Part shown: positions 46,471-56,186 of the stretch, in pieces
Layout: each line of letters begins with the position of its first letter
Numbering within the stretch: position 1 is the first letter of the stretch
Notes under the pieces: model-generated
Database searches by the model: none
Told to the model about the DNA's origin: nothing
The model's input: only the letters and a program-made list of their open reading frames with translations
Program-made: the position numbers and the translations under genes
Assembly: GCA_963922205.1 (NCBI GenBank)
Contig: CAWUHX010000076.1
Location: forward strand, 440,011-504,010
Direction of reading: 5' to 3'
From: Romanomermis culicivorax
Lineage: Eukaryota; Nematoda; Enoplea; Mermithida; Mermithidae
DNA length: 64,000 nt

Positions 46471-48624
46471 CTACAACTTTTTTCGTGCAGGTTTATTTAG
46501 TTGGCAAACTTTGCATACTTTGCAGTAGTCCATGATATCTTTTCTCATGCAATCCCAAAAATACTTTCGTGAAATTAATTGAAGTGTTTTCTTTCCACTG
46601 TAATGGCCAGCAAATTCGTCATCATGGTGAGTACAAATTATCAACTTTCTTAGTACACAAGGGATTGCAATCCTTTTTACTTCATTTTCAACATGGTACA
46701 ATAATGAATTTTCCAGAACATATTTGCCGTTTTCAGGTTCATTTTTGGCCACCATGATCAATATTGACAATTCAGGATCGTGCTTTTGTAATTCAAACAA
46801 GTCAATAACTCCATTTTTGTCCCATAACTCTCTTGTTCTTTTCTCTTGATTAACATTCCCAAAATAATTTTCATCAATATCAAAGTATTTCTTTTCATTT
46901 GCATTTGGAATTCCTGACAAACAATCAGCATTTCTATTTGCTGTGCCTTTTCTTGTTTCTATAACGAGTTTCACATCAGCGAGAGCTAGTCCCCACCTAG
47001 CAATTCTTGGTGATGGATTTGGTTTCTGCAGTACCGATTGGTCTGTCTCATGCTCGTATAGATATGGACGGAAATATTTTACAAATTCCACTACAGCTAG
47101 AGTTTCTAGTTCAGTAATTGGATAATTTTTTTCAGCCGGTTTCAAACATCTACTGGCATATGCTACTGGATGTTCGTTTCCCTGCTCATCTGGTTGACCC
47201 AAAACTGCACCAATCCCATTTATAGAAGCATCTGTTTGCAACAAAAATGGCTTAGAAAAATCAGGATGTTTCAACAATGGTGGAGTGATCAACTTATTTT
47301 TGAGTAGTTCGAACGCTTGCTGATGTTCATCCAGCCACACGAACTGTTTATTCTTTTTCAACAAATCTGTCAATGGTTTCATTATTTGTGCACAATTTTT
47401 CACAAATTTTCTGTAATATGAGACAAGTCCAAGAAATGATTTCAGCGTTTTTACACTAGTTGGTACAGGAATATTCTTTATGGCTTCAAGCTTTTTATTA
47501 TCTGGCAATATGCCCTCAGCAGTTATAACGTGACCCAAATATTCGGTAGACTTGTGACTAAATTTGCATTTATTCAATCTTAATTTCATATTTCCACGAT
47601 CAAGCCTATCAAGCAAGTCATTCAACCGTTCCAACATTTGTTCGTGAGATTTAGCAAAAATCAAAACATCATCCAGGTACACGAGACAACTCTGCCACTG
47701 TAATCCTGGTAGGATTACGTCCATCAATCTCTGAAATGAAGCTGGGGCATTGCATAGACCAAACGGCAGATAATTGAACTCAAATAAACCCACTGGAGTG
47801 GAAAAAGCAGTTTTCTCCTTATCATTTTCCTCTATTGGTATTGACCAATATGCGTTAGCTTGATCCAATGTAGTGAAGTATTTCATGCCATTCAAAGCAT
47901 CGAGAATGTCGTCAATACGAGGGAGGGGGTACACATCCTTTTTTGTTACCTCATTTAGCCCTTTTCGAACTAAAATAACATTAGTCGACCAAGGGGACTG
48001 ACTAGGTCGAATGACACTGTTATTTAGTAAATTCTTAACCTCTTCAATGATGATTTTCTTTTCAATTGGTGAACTAGGAAATGGTAATTTTCTAATTGGC
48101 TTGCAGTCTTCAGTATCAATTCTGTGTGTGGCCAATTCTGTTCTTCCACTGTCCTTCTCGTCTTGGGCATACAAATTTGGGTATCTAGCTAGCAAGTTAA
48201 CTATTTCTTCTTTTTGCTGTGTAGACAAATCTGTACCAATATCAGCATTTTCTTTTATCCAATTTTTGAAATTGTAAGATTTTACACTGATATTTGACAT
48301 GCTCATTACAAAATGTTGTGATTTTATCCCATTCAAATCATCATCTGAATAACACGAAACACGTCCAACTTGCATATTTTTGTATAACTGAACTGAAAAA
48401 GAGTTTGTGTTCATGATTTGAAGTGGAATTCTACGGTTATTTATGGAACAAATTCCAGACGCAAAATAAAAATCCTTTCTAGTGTTTGGTTCAAATTTCA
48501 CATTTTTTATCATAGCGTACATTTCTGACACAACACCATCAATGATACATATGCTTCTTGGGGGTATACAAGCATTTTCGAATAGTTTCACTAAACCACG
48601 TTTTTCTGGTGGACTATATGCCAT
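46471..48624 (-). pseudogene. pol: Pol: reverse transcriptase, RNase H, integrase N-terminus
   Basis: 717 codons. RT has VYPLPRIDDILDALNGM, D254 (FTTLDQANAYW), LPFGLCNAPASFQRLM and the YLDD box (316-319). RNase H has LLQTDAS with D465, and E505 (ITELE). The integrase H2C2 zinc domain is at the C-terminus (HHDDEFAGHYS ... CKVCKVC). Two short segments usual in gypsy RT are missing in frame: about a dozen residues before GLNEVTKK, including the W-R-x-C-x-D-Y-R motif, and part of RNase H before TDQSVL. The frame breaks after CQLNKPARKK, so integrase is split. Confidence 0.9.
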
Positions 48625-48628
48625 TCCC

Positions 48629-49639
48629 TCACATGGTACTTTTTGTACTTTTAAACTGCATCATAGCACGTGCATTGTGAAAAGTGACTGTCTTGAAGCA
48701 ATACAGAAAATTCATTCCAAGAATAATTTCAGCGGTACATCCTTTTTGAACACACGCAAAAATTGTATCACAAACATCTCCACATCGAACTGTAATCATT
48801 ATGCATCCCTCAACTGGGATTTCACATCTATTCGCAGCAATTGGCTTTAGTTTTGTTGGCTTAATCACAATATTCGGTATTTCTTTAACAATTGAATGAT
48901 CCACCAATGAGAATACTGCACCGTAATCTAAAAGAGCTTTTGCTCTAACTGACTCATTAAGTAATACCATTATATGCGGTGTCCGTAATATCTCTTTTGC
49001 AAATTTGACTGGAGTCACTCTATTTTCTGTGCTAAGGATTTCTTCAAGTTCATGTTCTTCTGCTTGAGCTTTTGGGCGTTCCCTATTAAACTGTTCTTTC
49101 CTAGCTGAATTCCTTGTCCTTATTTCTGATAACCGCAACAAAGCACCACCCAATGTCTCCCTGAGACTCGACTTTCGCTCTATTCCTAATATGCTAGAGC
49201 GGCACTTATTTTTCATTATATACAAATATACGCCATAACCACATCCAAATAGTATCAATACAAATATCAATGAATTGATCAATAATTGCACTGGCCCTTT
49301 CAATAGGCTATTTAGACCAGAAACCATATTTTTTTGTGTATCATCAATTACATGTTCCAAGGTTGAACCTGCAACCTCAACAATGTTGGAGATGCCTTTT
49401 CCAGTTCCTGCTAGAGTGTCATAGACTACATTTGGTTGCAGTGACATCTGTGCAGTGAAATTCACTAATCCATTAGTGAGGCTTTCAAGCCGATGCATCT
49501 TATTTACATATTGTTTGAAAAGAGCAAAATTGTTATATGGATTAGCTAATGTATTATGAAACAAAGCTGGGGCGTCAAATTGAAAGACTTTTTGTTCACC
49601 GTTCCGAATTAATTCAAAGGGGACTTTACTTACATGCAC
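48629..49639 (-). pseudogene. Env-like stem and membrane span fused to aspartic protease
   Basis: 336 codons in the same frame as the preceding ectodomain. Residues 1-115 look like a membrane-proximal stem. A hydrophobic span (about 116-141, LLINSLIFVLILFGCGYGVY) is followed by a basic stop-transfer (KNKCR). From about 222 it is a retropepsin, with ALLDYGAVFSL at the active site and EIILGMNFL near the end. The catalytic triplet is D238-Y-G where DTG or DSG is normal, so protease activity is doubtful. The direct continuity of membrane span and protease is the striking point. Confidence 0.75.
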
Positions 49640-49669
49640 AGGGCCCGAATTTGTAACCCACTTTCCTTT

Positions 49670-50749
49670 TCAGTTAAAAATGCCTATAACATGATGCAAA
49701 CAATTTACGGTTTCACTGAAATGGACCAAATCTTTTCCTCCCGGTGATACAAACATGAGGTTGCTATCCACTTCAATGGGTAATAACTTATAGCAATCAT
49801 TGCCAACTTTGTAATCAGTGTAGATTTTTGATGCTGTGACATTTTTACATGTCCACACTGATAAGGCGTCACCTGTAAACTCAGCTGTTATATCTGTTCT
49901 TTGAAGGAATGCACGAGCACCAAGAGTGGCATCAAATTTTAATAGTTGCCATATCACATCCAAATATCTTTGTGCATGATGACATAGCTGCATCCATACT
50001 GCTCGGAAGTAATCAATTTCGTTTTGCATGATCCTATATTGGAGATAATTCAGCTTTGCATTTACTGCATCAGCTTCACTTAGATTATGAGTCCCTTGCA
50101 TGGGGCTAATTGTATGTGGAGCCTTAAACTTTTTCCCATGTATTTTTATGACTATACCCTGGCGGGTTTGAAGAGCATTATTCAAATTGTCAGAGCATCG
50201 TTCATATTTTTTACCTAATTCCACAGCAGCTTGCAATTCATCAATAATGACATGTTTTCCACTCAAAATAGCAATGTATCGCTCCTTCAAAACTACTGGG
50301 CAGACCATTTGAAAATTAATTTCATTCCATATAATAGTACTATCAACCATTACACAATGTCCATCAGGGGCCTGACATCCACCAATGTCACCCAAATCAG
50401 TAAATAATGCTTCACCATTCCACGAAGCTGCCTTCCCCTCTTCGATAAAGAAATTAGTTACTGATTGACAAAAATCGTGACAAGACCATTTATATGCAAC
50501 CATTAGAGAATTGTTTGTTGACCAAAATTTTGAGGATATTTGGCTTAAAACTTGGTTTTTGTACCTTTTTGCCAAAAATACTAATTTGCATTCTGCATCC
50601 ATCACAGGAATGTTAGTGAATTCATCCCCAATGATTCCTTTTGAGCCAAAAAAACCAGTGTTTGTACATATTGTTCTTACATGTAGCATACATTTGTAGG
50701 CATGAGAGGATTGTGGTTCAGTTCTAGGTATGAAAACACTAATATTCAC
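49670..50749 (-). pseudogene. Env-like glycoprotein ectodomain (359 aa)
   Basis: A cysteine-rich secreted-type domain with Cys at about residues 20, 28, 54, 90, 94, 125, 132 and 150. It has potential N-glycosylation sites (NIS, NNS, NLS, NVT) and a heptad-like helical stretch around residues 205-260. The Cys layout and the signal-like segment just upstream suggest a membrane glycoprotein acquired by the retroelement. I cannot assign the viral glycoprotein class with confidence. The frame ends at a TGA (49670-49672). The region after it is in the same frame, so one stop breaks this copy. Confidence 0.6.
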
Positions 50750-50760
50750 ATAAGGTTTTT

Positions 50761-52029
50761 CTAAGTTTTTACTGGATTCCTGCAGGTAACTTTCCTAGGT
50801 ATGTCCAGTGCGTGACCTGACCTGCTGGTTCCACAAATTTGAAAATTTTCAAAAGCATGAACATAATTTGACCATAATAAAATAAGTAACAATATAATGA
50901 AACATGAATAAATACGAGTAAATTTATGGGCTAATAATATTTTAAAAATCAATTTATTTTTTCTATTTTCAAATTTTCCATTGATCAACCATAATTTATT
51001 CAGCGATTTTTTTGTTATCGGCTTCATCATCTGGAACAATATGTTCAAATTAAGCCATACACCGCAAAACAATCTGGAAATTTTCTTTTTACCAGATGAC
51101 AATTGTAAATTTCGACCAGGCGTGGCTGGCCTAGATTCATTTTCCGATTCTTTTCCATTGGGCTCATCATTGATAGGAACTGATGATTTTTCTACTCTGT
51201 TTTTGCCATGCAGCAGGCACGCAAAGCAGATACACAGTTCCGTTTTAGCTAAACAAGATGCAACATGATTTTTTTTACAAAATTTACACGTGTTATGAGT
51301 CTTTTTCTCACTGGTATGCGTGCCACTATGATTTTCTTCATGTTCAAATAAAAACGAAATATCAATGACATCATCAAAATTTTGATCAATCGGGTTGGGT
51401 GGACAGCGATAAAATGAGCCAGGCACAAAACCATTCAACGGAATGTCATATGCAAAAACATTTGTTTCATTTTTTAATCGTAAATTATCAATTTTTTTGG
51501 AACAATTCTCGCTACCATTTTCAACTATTTGATTATATCCAACTTTAATTAGACCAAATTTGTCCAGAAATGCATTCATTGCATCATAGTCATTTGCATA
51601 ATGGTGGTGAATGTCATCATATGTTGGCTTTATATGGCTAGTCTCTAATTTTAATTTTAAAGAAATTTGCTCATCCATTTCATAATCAATCCCATGGTTG
51701 ATTACAAAACTTATAGGGAATTGCCATTTCAATTTTTTATCCTCAACATTTTCAGAATTTTCATAATTAAGAACAAAATCATCTAAATGCACGGACATCA
51801 TGTCATCATCATTATCAGTTTTAAGTAGAGGTGCGGAAGGTTCACATTCCTTCCATTCAAACCAATTACCATTTCCGCAACCCTCCTTGTTGATAAAAGG
51901 AAGAGTTTTGGAAAGCATCACCTTTACGTTTGTTGTTTTGACTGGCTTTGGCCACTGGTACGGGTTTTGTTGTTTCTTGAGTTCGAATTGGACGGTATTT
52001 GCAACGATCCGGATGGTGTCCAAAACCAT
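50761..52029 (-). CDS. Unassigned 422-aa ORF ending in a signal-anchor-like segment
   Basis: I do not recognise residues 1-370. They are acidic (TDNDDDMMSVHLDDF) with a Cys cluster (CKFCKKNHVASC, then CICFACLLHG) that might bind zinc. Near the C-terminus a strongly hydrophobic segment (IYSCFIILLLILLW, about 373-388) is followed by YVHA and the first ectodomain-like residues with two cysteines, which looks like an internal signal peptide. It overlaps the end of gag in another frame, and its frame closes just before the glycoprotein-like region. It could be an N-terminal extension of that region or an accessory protein. Confidence 0.6.
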   Translation of the reverse strand: MVLDTIRIVANTVQFELKKQQNPYQWPKPVKTTNVKVMLSKTLPFINKEGCGNGNWFEWKECEPSAPLLKTDNDDDMMSVHLDDFVLNYENSENVEDKKLKWQFPISFVINHGIDYEMDEQISLKLKLETSHIKPTYDDIHHHYANDYDAMNAFLDKFGLIKVGYNQIVENGSENCSKKIDNLRLKNETNVFAYDIPLNGFVPGSFYRCPPNPIDQNFDDVIDISFLFEHEENHSGTHTSEKKTHNTCKFCKKNHVASCLAKTELCICFACLLHGKNRVEKSSVPINDEPNGKESENESRPATPGRNLQLSSGKKKISRLFCGVWLNLNILFQMMKPITKKSLNKLWLINGKFENRKNKLIFKILLAHKFTRIYSCFIILLLILLWSNYVHAFENFQICGTSRSGHALDIPRKVTCRNPVKT

Positions 52030-52228
52030 CGCAGTGCCGGCATTGTACTTGGCAATATCTTGCTATGTGTCCATACTCTGTGCAGGCATGGCATTGGGGA
52101 CCAGTGTTCATTGGCACACGTTCGATTGGTATTCGTTTGAATACACTTGGTCTTGGTTGTAAATTCTCGTGCCTGGGTTGATTCGATTTGTCGAAGGCCA
52201 ATTGTAACAAACTTTTAATATCTTTCAA
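51866..52228 (-). pseudogene. gag: Gag nucleocapsid with two CCHC knuckles
   Basis: Two adjacent zinc knuckles, CHACTEYGHIARYC and CRHCDGFGHHPDRC, both C-X2-C-X4-H-X4-C, which bind the element's RNA during packaging. This part lies in the same frame as the Gag N-terminus. The switch back occurs near a second A7 run (52229-52235). It overlaps the next ORF by 164 nt in a different frame. Confidence 0.85.
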
Positions 52229-52368
52229 TTTTTTTCTAAATCCTTAACTGACGCCATTTCTAAATTTGAATTAATGTTAGAAATCGAGTTAAAATTCACA
52301 TCATCACAGAAAACTTGTGACTCAATGTACCTGGCCATTTTAACTGCATCAGTTAGGGTCATAAATTC

Positions 52369-52659
52369 TCAATACTTAATACCTTGGTAAATATCCGTTT
52401 TTACTCCCCTTACAAAAATCAGCTTTAAAAGTTGATCTCTAGCATCATCAGATAAAGTTGGGTATGCAGATTTAGCCAATTTTCTTAACTTATCCAAAAA
52501 TTCAACAACTGATTCGGATTTCTGTTGTTTATGATCATACAAAAGCTGTTGATATAGATCACTATCCTTATCATCTGGATACACGCCCTTCAAGCCTTGA
52601 ACCAAAGAAGCAAAATTAGTTTGTTGTAACATTTTTTTGCAGCTCATGCAAAGAAGCAA
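52369..52659 (-). pseudogene. gag: Gag capsid C-terminal part, shifted frame
   Basis: It continues the capsid with VVEFLDKLRKLAKSAYP and LLKLIFVRGV, typical of the Retrotrans_gag family. It ends at a TGA, beyond which the same frame still reads Gag-like for about 40 codons. It is offset from the preceding part by the A7 run. Confidence 0.8.
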
Positions 52660-52993
52660 GTGCTGAACCAGTCAGATTTGATTCCAAATAAGCAACTTTA
52701 TACAGATCATCGTTATCATTAACACCTTGTAAAATCATGAAATGATTCAATTTTTGGATCCATTCAGAAAATGATTCTCCAAAACTTCCGAAAAATGGAG
52801 GTGGAGGCCTGAAGTTCATGAATGGATTATAACGGTGAAAGGACTGTCTTAAATTTGCCTCATTTGCACTTTCCGTTTCTTCCAATTTAACTCTCAAATT
52901 TTCCAGTCCATCTCTTATGGGTTGAGTAACATCATCCAATGCTCTTTTTACCATCCGTTCCAGAGCCCTGGCCTGATCGTCATCAAAAGGCAT
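52616..52993 (-). pseudogene. gag: Gag N-terminal part (matrix/capsid)
   Basis: Begins MPFDDDQARALERMV and contains a Pro-rich link, then GESFSEWIQKLNHF and a capsid-type stretch (LYKVAYLESNLTGSALASL) seen in retrotransposon Gag proteins. The frame closes shortly after an A7 run in the sense strand (52632-52638). The capsid then continues in another frame. Confidence 0.8.
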
Positions 52994-53195
52994 GTTTTCA
53001 ACTTTAGATTTTGATGCACTTCATGTTGAATGTTTCAAATCGAAAGATTCCTTTGCTTTTTTAACAATCTGCTCGAATGTATCTTGTTCAGTGGGCCTAG
53101 ATTTGTCCGTTTTGAACCCTGTTCAAAAAAAATTGATTTCAATAAAAGGGGGAATCAATTTGAAAATTCCAACAATGCCCAAGAATTTTATTAAT

Positions 53196-53702
53196 GAAAT
53201 CCCTGATTTCAGTAATAATTCCTATCATTACGTTTAGAAACCCCGTTTCTATAAAGAGAACACAAGAAATCCCTGATTTCACTAGCAATTGACTACTTTT
53301 TAGAAACCCTGTTTCTAAAGAAAAAGAAATGAAATCCCTGATTTCAGTAATAAACAGTACCGTTATGTTTAGAAACCCTGTTTCTAAAGAAAATGCAAGA
53401 AATCCCTGATTTCAATTGCAATTGACGACTTCTTAGAAACCCTGTTTCTAAAGAAAAAGCAATGAAATCCCTGATTTCACTAGCAATTGACGACTTCTTA
53501 GAAACTCTGTTTCTAAAGAAAAAGCAATGAAATCCCTGATTTCAATAGCGATTGACGACTTCTTAGAAACCCTGTTTCTAAAGAAAAAGCAATGAAATCC
53601 CTGATTTCAATAGCAATCGAGGACTTCTTAGAAACCCTGTTTCTAAAGAAAAAGCAATGAAATCTCTGATTTCAATGAGAATATTCAAAAATCCCTGATT
53701 TT
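53196..53702 (-). repeat. Leader tandem array of alternating 3-nt-loop hairpins
   Basis: About eight units of roughly 65 bp (starts near 53196, 53266, 53331, 53399, 53464, 53529, 53594, 53659) between the primer-binding site and gag. Each unit holds two perfect inverted repeats: GAAATC-CCT-GATTTC and TTAGAAAC-CCT-GTTTCTAA. The loops vary (CCT, CCC, TCT) while the stems hold. The last partial unit (about 53687) has AAAATC-CCT-GATTTT, a paired change that keeps the stem. In the sense RNA the loops are mostly AGG. A role in packaging, dimerisation or translation of the RNA is conceivable but unproven. Confidence 0.9.
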
Positions 53703-53776
53703 CGAATAACAAAAGAAAACAAACGGACAAATCTGAACCCACCTAAACAACAAAACGAGCAGGGAATAGCAATCAA

Positions 53777-53795
53777 GAAACTGCCAGCCTCACCA
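53777..53795 (-). other. Candidate primer-binding site
   Basis: Five bases inside the 5' LTR the sense strand reads TGGTGAGGCTGGCAGTTTC, beginning with the TGG expected to pair with a tRNA 3' CCA. I did not identify the tRNA. Confidence 0.6.
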
Positions 53796-53800
53796 AGATT

Positions 53801-54254
53801 TGTCACACCCTGTGACACAGGTTCTTACTTCTTGATAAGCAAAGTCGGATGCCGAAAAATATAACTTTATTTGGTACGTCAAATAGGGGCGAAAAAATGC
53901 AAATTCCACCGAAAATATAGTACAGGCGAAAATTAATGATAAAATAATCATAATGAATCGTAGCATGACCAAAATCGATATTTATACAAAAACCCAAAAC
54001 TGCATTTCCGTTATCGTAACATAAAGTTATGGTCAGAAAAGCGGGTCACAAGAGATAACATGGTCAAACATTTAGCTAAGTAAACCGAAAATGCTTTTAG
54101 AAAGGTCATAGTAGACATAAAACTTAGACTCAAAATGAACTGTGATAAAAAAAATAAAAATATGTGGACCAAAAGTTACACGAAGGAAAAAGCGAAATAT
54201 GTTCTTGCATGCATAGTTTCATACTGTAGATATAAATTTTTGCTTATTCTGATA
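53801..54254 (-). repeat. 5' LTR
   Basis: A 454-bp LTR. On the + strand it begins TGTCACACCC and ends TTCTGATA, where the partner LTR ends TTCTGACA, so one end has mutated. The terminal TGTCACA-CCC-TGTGACA is itself a perfect 7-bp hairpin. By eye it differs from the other LTR by about 13 substitutions and 3 small indels. Confidence 0.95.
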
Positions 54255-55260
54255 CTATAACACATGTGTGGTTTTTGATTTATTAAACTGTAGAAAAAAT
54301 GCAGCTTCACTTTCAAAAACACTACACACAAAAATACACACAACCACTCTTCAGCGCTACAGACACACTAACTAACTAATCTTTCACAATTTCACCCGCA
54401 GTCGTTGCCACACCTCCCAAGTCTCTTGACACCACTATCTTTTTCGATTGAACTTGCCCATCTTTCTCAAAGTTGACAGGCGTTTTACAACATCGCCAAA
54501 ACACTTCACTACACTTTCTATGCCTCAGACATAAATCTCATTGAAAGGGTTTAGCGAAGGTTTTACCAAGAGAATATGTGGTTCAGGGTCCATTCTTTCA
54601 TGAAGAGTGTTTGGCGAAGCTATGTTTGGATAGCTTAGAAATACCTCGACTGGGCGCTGCATTATGTATGACGTTTCAAATTATTACGTTCAAAAAACAA
54701 AGATTTACTGTATCGACGACTGTACGCTGATGTGACGCTTGTGGAAATATAGTTCGCTCCTATCCCCCAAGCCATGGTTGTTTTTTTGCACACAGCAACC
54801 AAATTTTTCCGCCAAGCAGTGTTGTCAAGTTATGAATTTTTCCCCAAATCTAGGGGTTTTTCGAGGGCGTTGAGGTTTTTCTACGGTTTTTTATTTCAGG
54901 GGTTTTTTTAGGGGTTTTTTATTTTTATTTTTGAGGTTTCGCTTGCTTGAATGTTGTGTGCTTGATGGAGAATTACTGTATAAAATAAGAAAAAAGCGTG
55001 ATGAAATTGAAAAAATTAAAATTGAAATGGATATTGATTGAATAGTGTGGCCAGTTTGTGTATTTTACAATTAAATAAGCATATTTTTGGCTTAATTACC
55101 AAATTTCGACTTTTGGTGCAGCGTGTTTTTTTCCAAAAAATTTTTCCCTAAGTGGGGAAGAAACACTAAAAATGTTTTGCCAAAGTAATAATAAAACTGT
55201 ATGAATTTAATGTATAGAAGCACTAAAAAACATCAAAATTTGATGAATGGCGGCTAAGTA
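54255..55260. other. Intergenic, repeat debris
   Basis: I see no gene here. Around 54840-54960 there are repeated ggggttttt words, and at 55100-55150 an AT-rich phrase resembles sequence on the other side of the pogo element (about 58650-58700). An older element may therefore have been the pogo target. Confidence 0.4.
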
Positions 55261-55851
55261 AGGTAAAGTGGGGTAACTTTGGTCAAAATCGAGTCAATTT
55301 GACTTCTCCAACATATAACTTGTTATACATGGGGAATTCGTAAAAATGTTTCATTGAACTCATATGTCAAAAATGTCTGACAAATCGATTAAACACATCA
55401 TTTCATAAGTAGCATGCAGATTTAACCTACCATTGATCGTTGAAAAGAGCTCACTTTTTGACCAATGTTACCTACCATAGTGGTCAACTTTGGTCGCCAT
55501 TATAATTTCTGTTCAAGTTACTTTTCCGACAAGTAAAATCATACAGATAGAACGTAACAAAACAAATTTTGGATATGAGGTAACATAACCATCGACCTTT
55601 ATTGTCACAAAATTTCCACTGAAAATGATGAATATCATCAACAGCAAAAAAGTTTTCGTAAATCTACTCCCGGCTGCCCTTATGGTGTGTAACTTTGGTC
55701 AATTGACCTAAAAAAGTGCCTGACGTGAAAAATATTGTGTTATTCAGATACAGCAAGTTAAGAGGTACATGAAAATATCAATATGAATGAAAATAAAAAT
55801 ATCAATCGTTCAAAATTTATTAACGAAAAAAAATTAACATGTCGACCAATG

Positions 55852-56178
55852 TTACCCACCAATGAGTGGGTAACATTGGTCGACACACAAAAACATGAGG
55901 TGCGCGTTTTTAAGATCAAAATACATGAGATTAACCAAATTTAAAGTAAGATTAATTGTTATGAGTAACACAAACTTGACAAACAAATCACCAGTGGGAT
56001 CAAAATCAACAGCCAAACAGTTACTACATATCCACCCATCACATCTATCACAGCATGCCCAGTCTTTTTTGTACTTTTTCTTGTAAATTGCCCATTGAAT
56101 ATAGCCAATGTGACACACATTAGTGCTTCTAGCTTTTTTCGCTTCTTCCAATTCTTTCAGTTGAGCAAGAGTTGGGCA
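55852..56178 (-). pseudogene. Pogo transposase C-terminal cysteine-rich domain
   Basis: Reads LKELEEAKKA, then a Cys pattern CCDRCDGWICSNC reminiscent of PHD/RING-like tails found on some pogo-family transposases, and it closes near VDFDPTGDLF. The first codons of the open frame (MTKKKPAQG) derive from the neighbouring family C end, so the true protein ran on from the DDE domain before the insertion. Confidence 0.65.
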
Positions 56179-56186
56179 CCCTTGAG

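Larger units (their letters stand above)
44971..54254 (-). mobile_element. Ty3/gypsy-type LTR element with Env-like region before pol
   Basis: A 9284-bp element read on the - strand, bounded by LTRs at 53801-54254 (5') and 44971-45413 (3'). CTAT flanks both ends (44967-44970 and 54255-54258) as a 4-bp target duplication. The order in sense direction is LTR, primer-binding site, hairpin-array leader, gag with two CCHC knuckles, an unassigned acidic ORF ending in a hydrophobic segment, a cysteine-rich glycoprotein-like region, a membrane span, aspartic protease, RT, RNase H, integrase, LTR. The gypsy assignment rests on RT (YLDD), RNase H before integrase, and gag type. The glycoprotein-like region upstream of protease is atypical. 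Several stops and frame changes make this copy non-functional. Confidence 0.93.

Noticed and set aside
50761..52029. Independent host gene captured in the LTR element
   Set aside because: It overlaps gag and runs directly into the glycoprotein-like region on the same strand, so it is more simply part of the element; no intron remains or known domain supports capture.
53196..53702. CRISPR-like array of repeats and spacers
   Set aside because: It is a ~65-bp tandem repeat inside a eukaryotic retroelement leader; the between-hairpin sequence is also repeated, not unique spacers.
53790..53997. ORFs in the LTRs (also 44936-45167)
   Set aside because: Both LTR copies give the same short frame with no homology; it simply reflects the LTR sequence.
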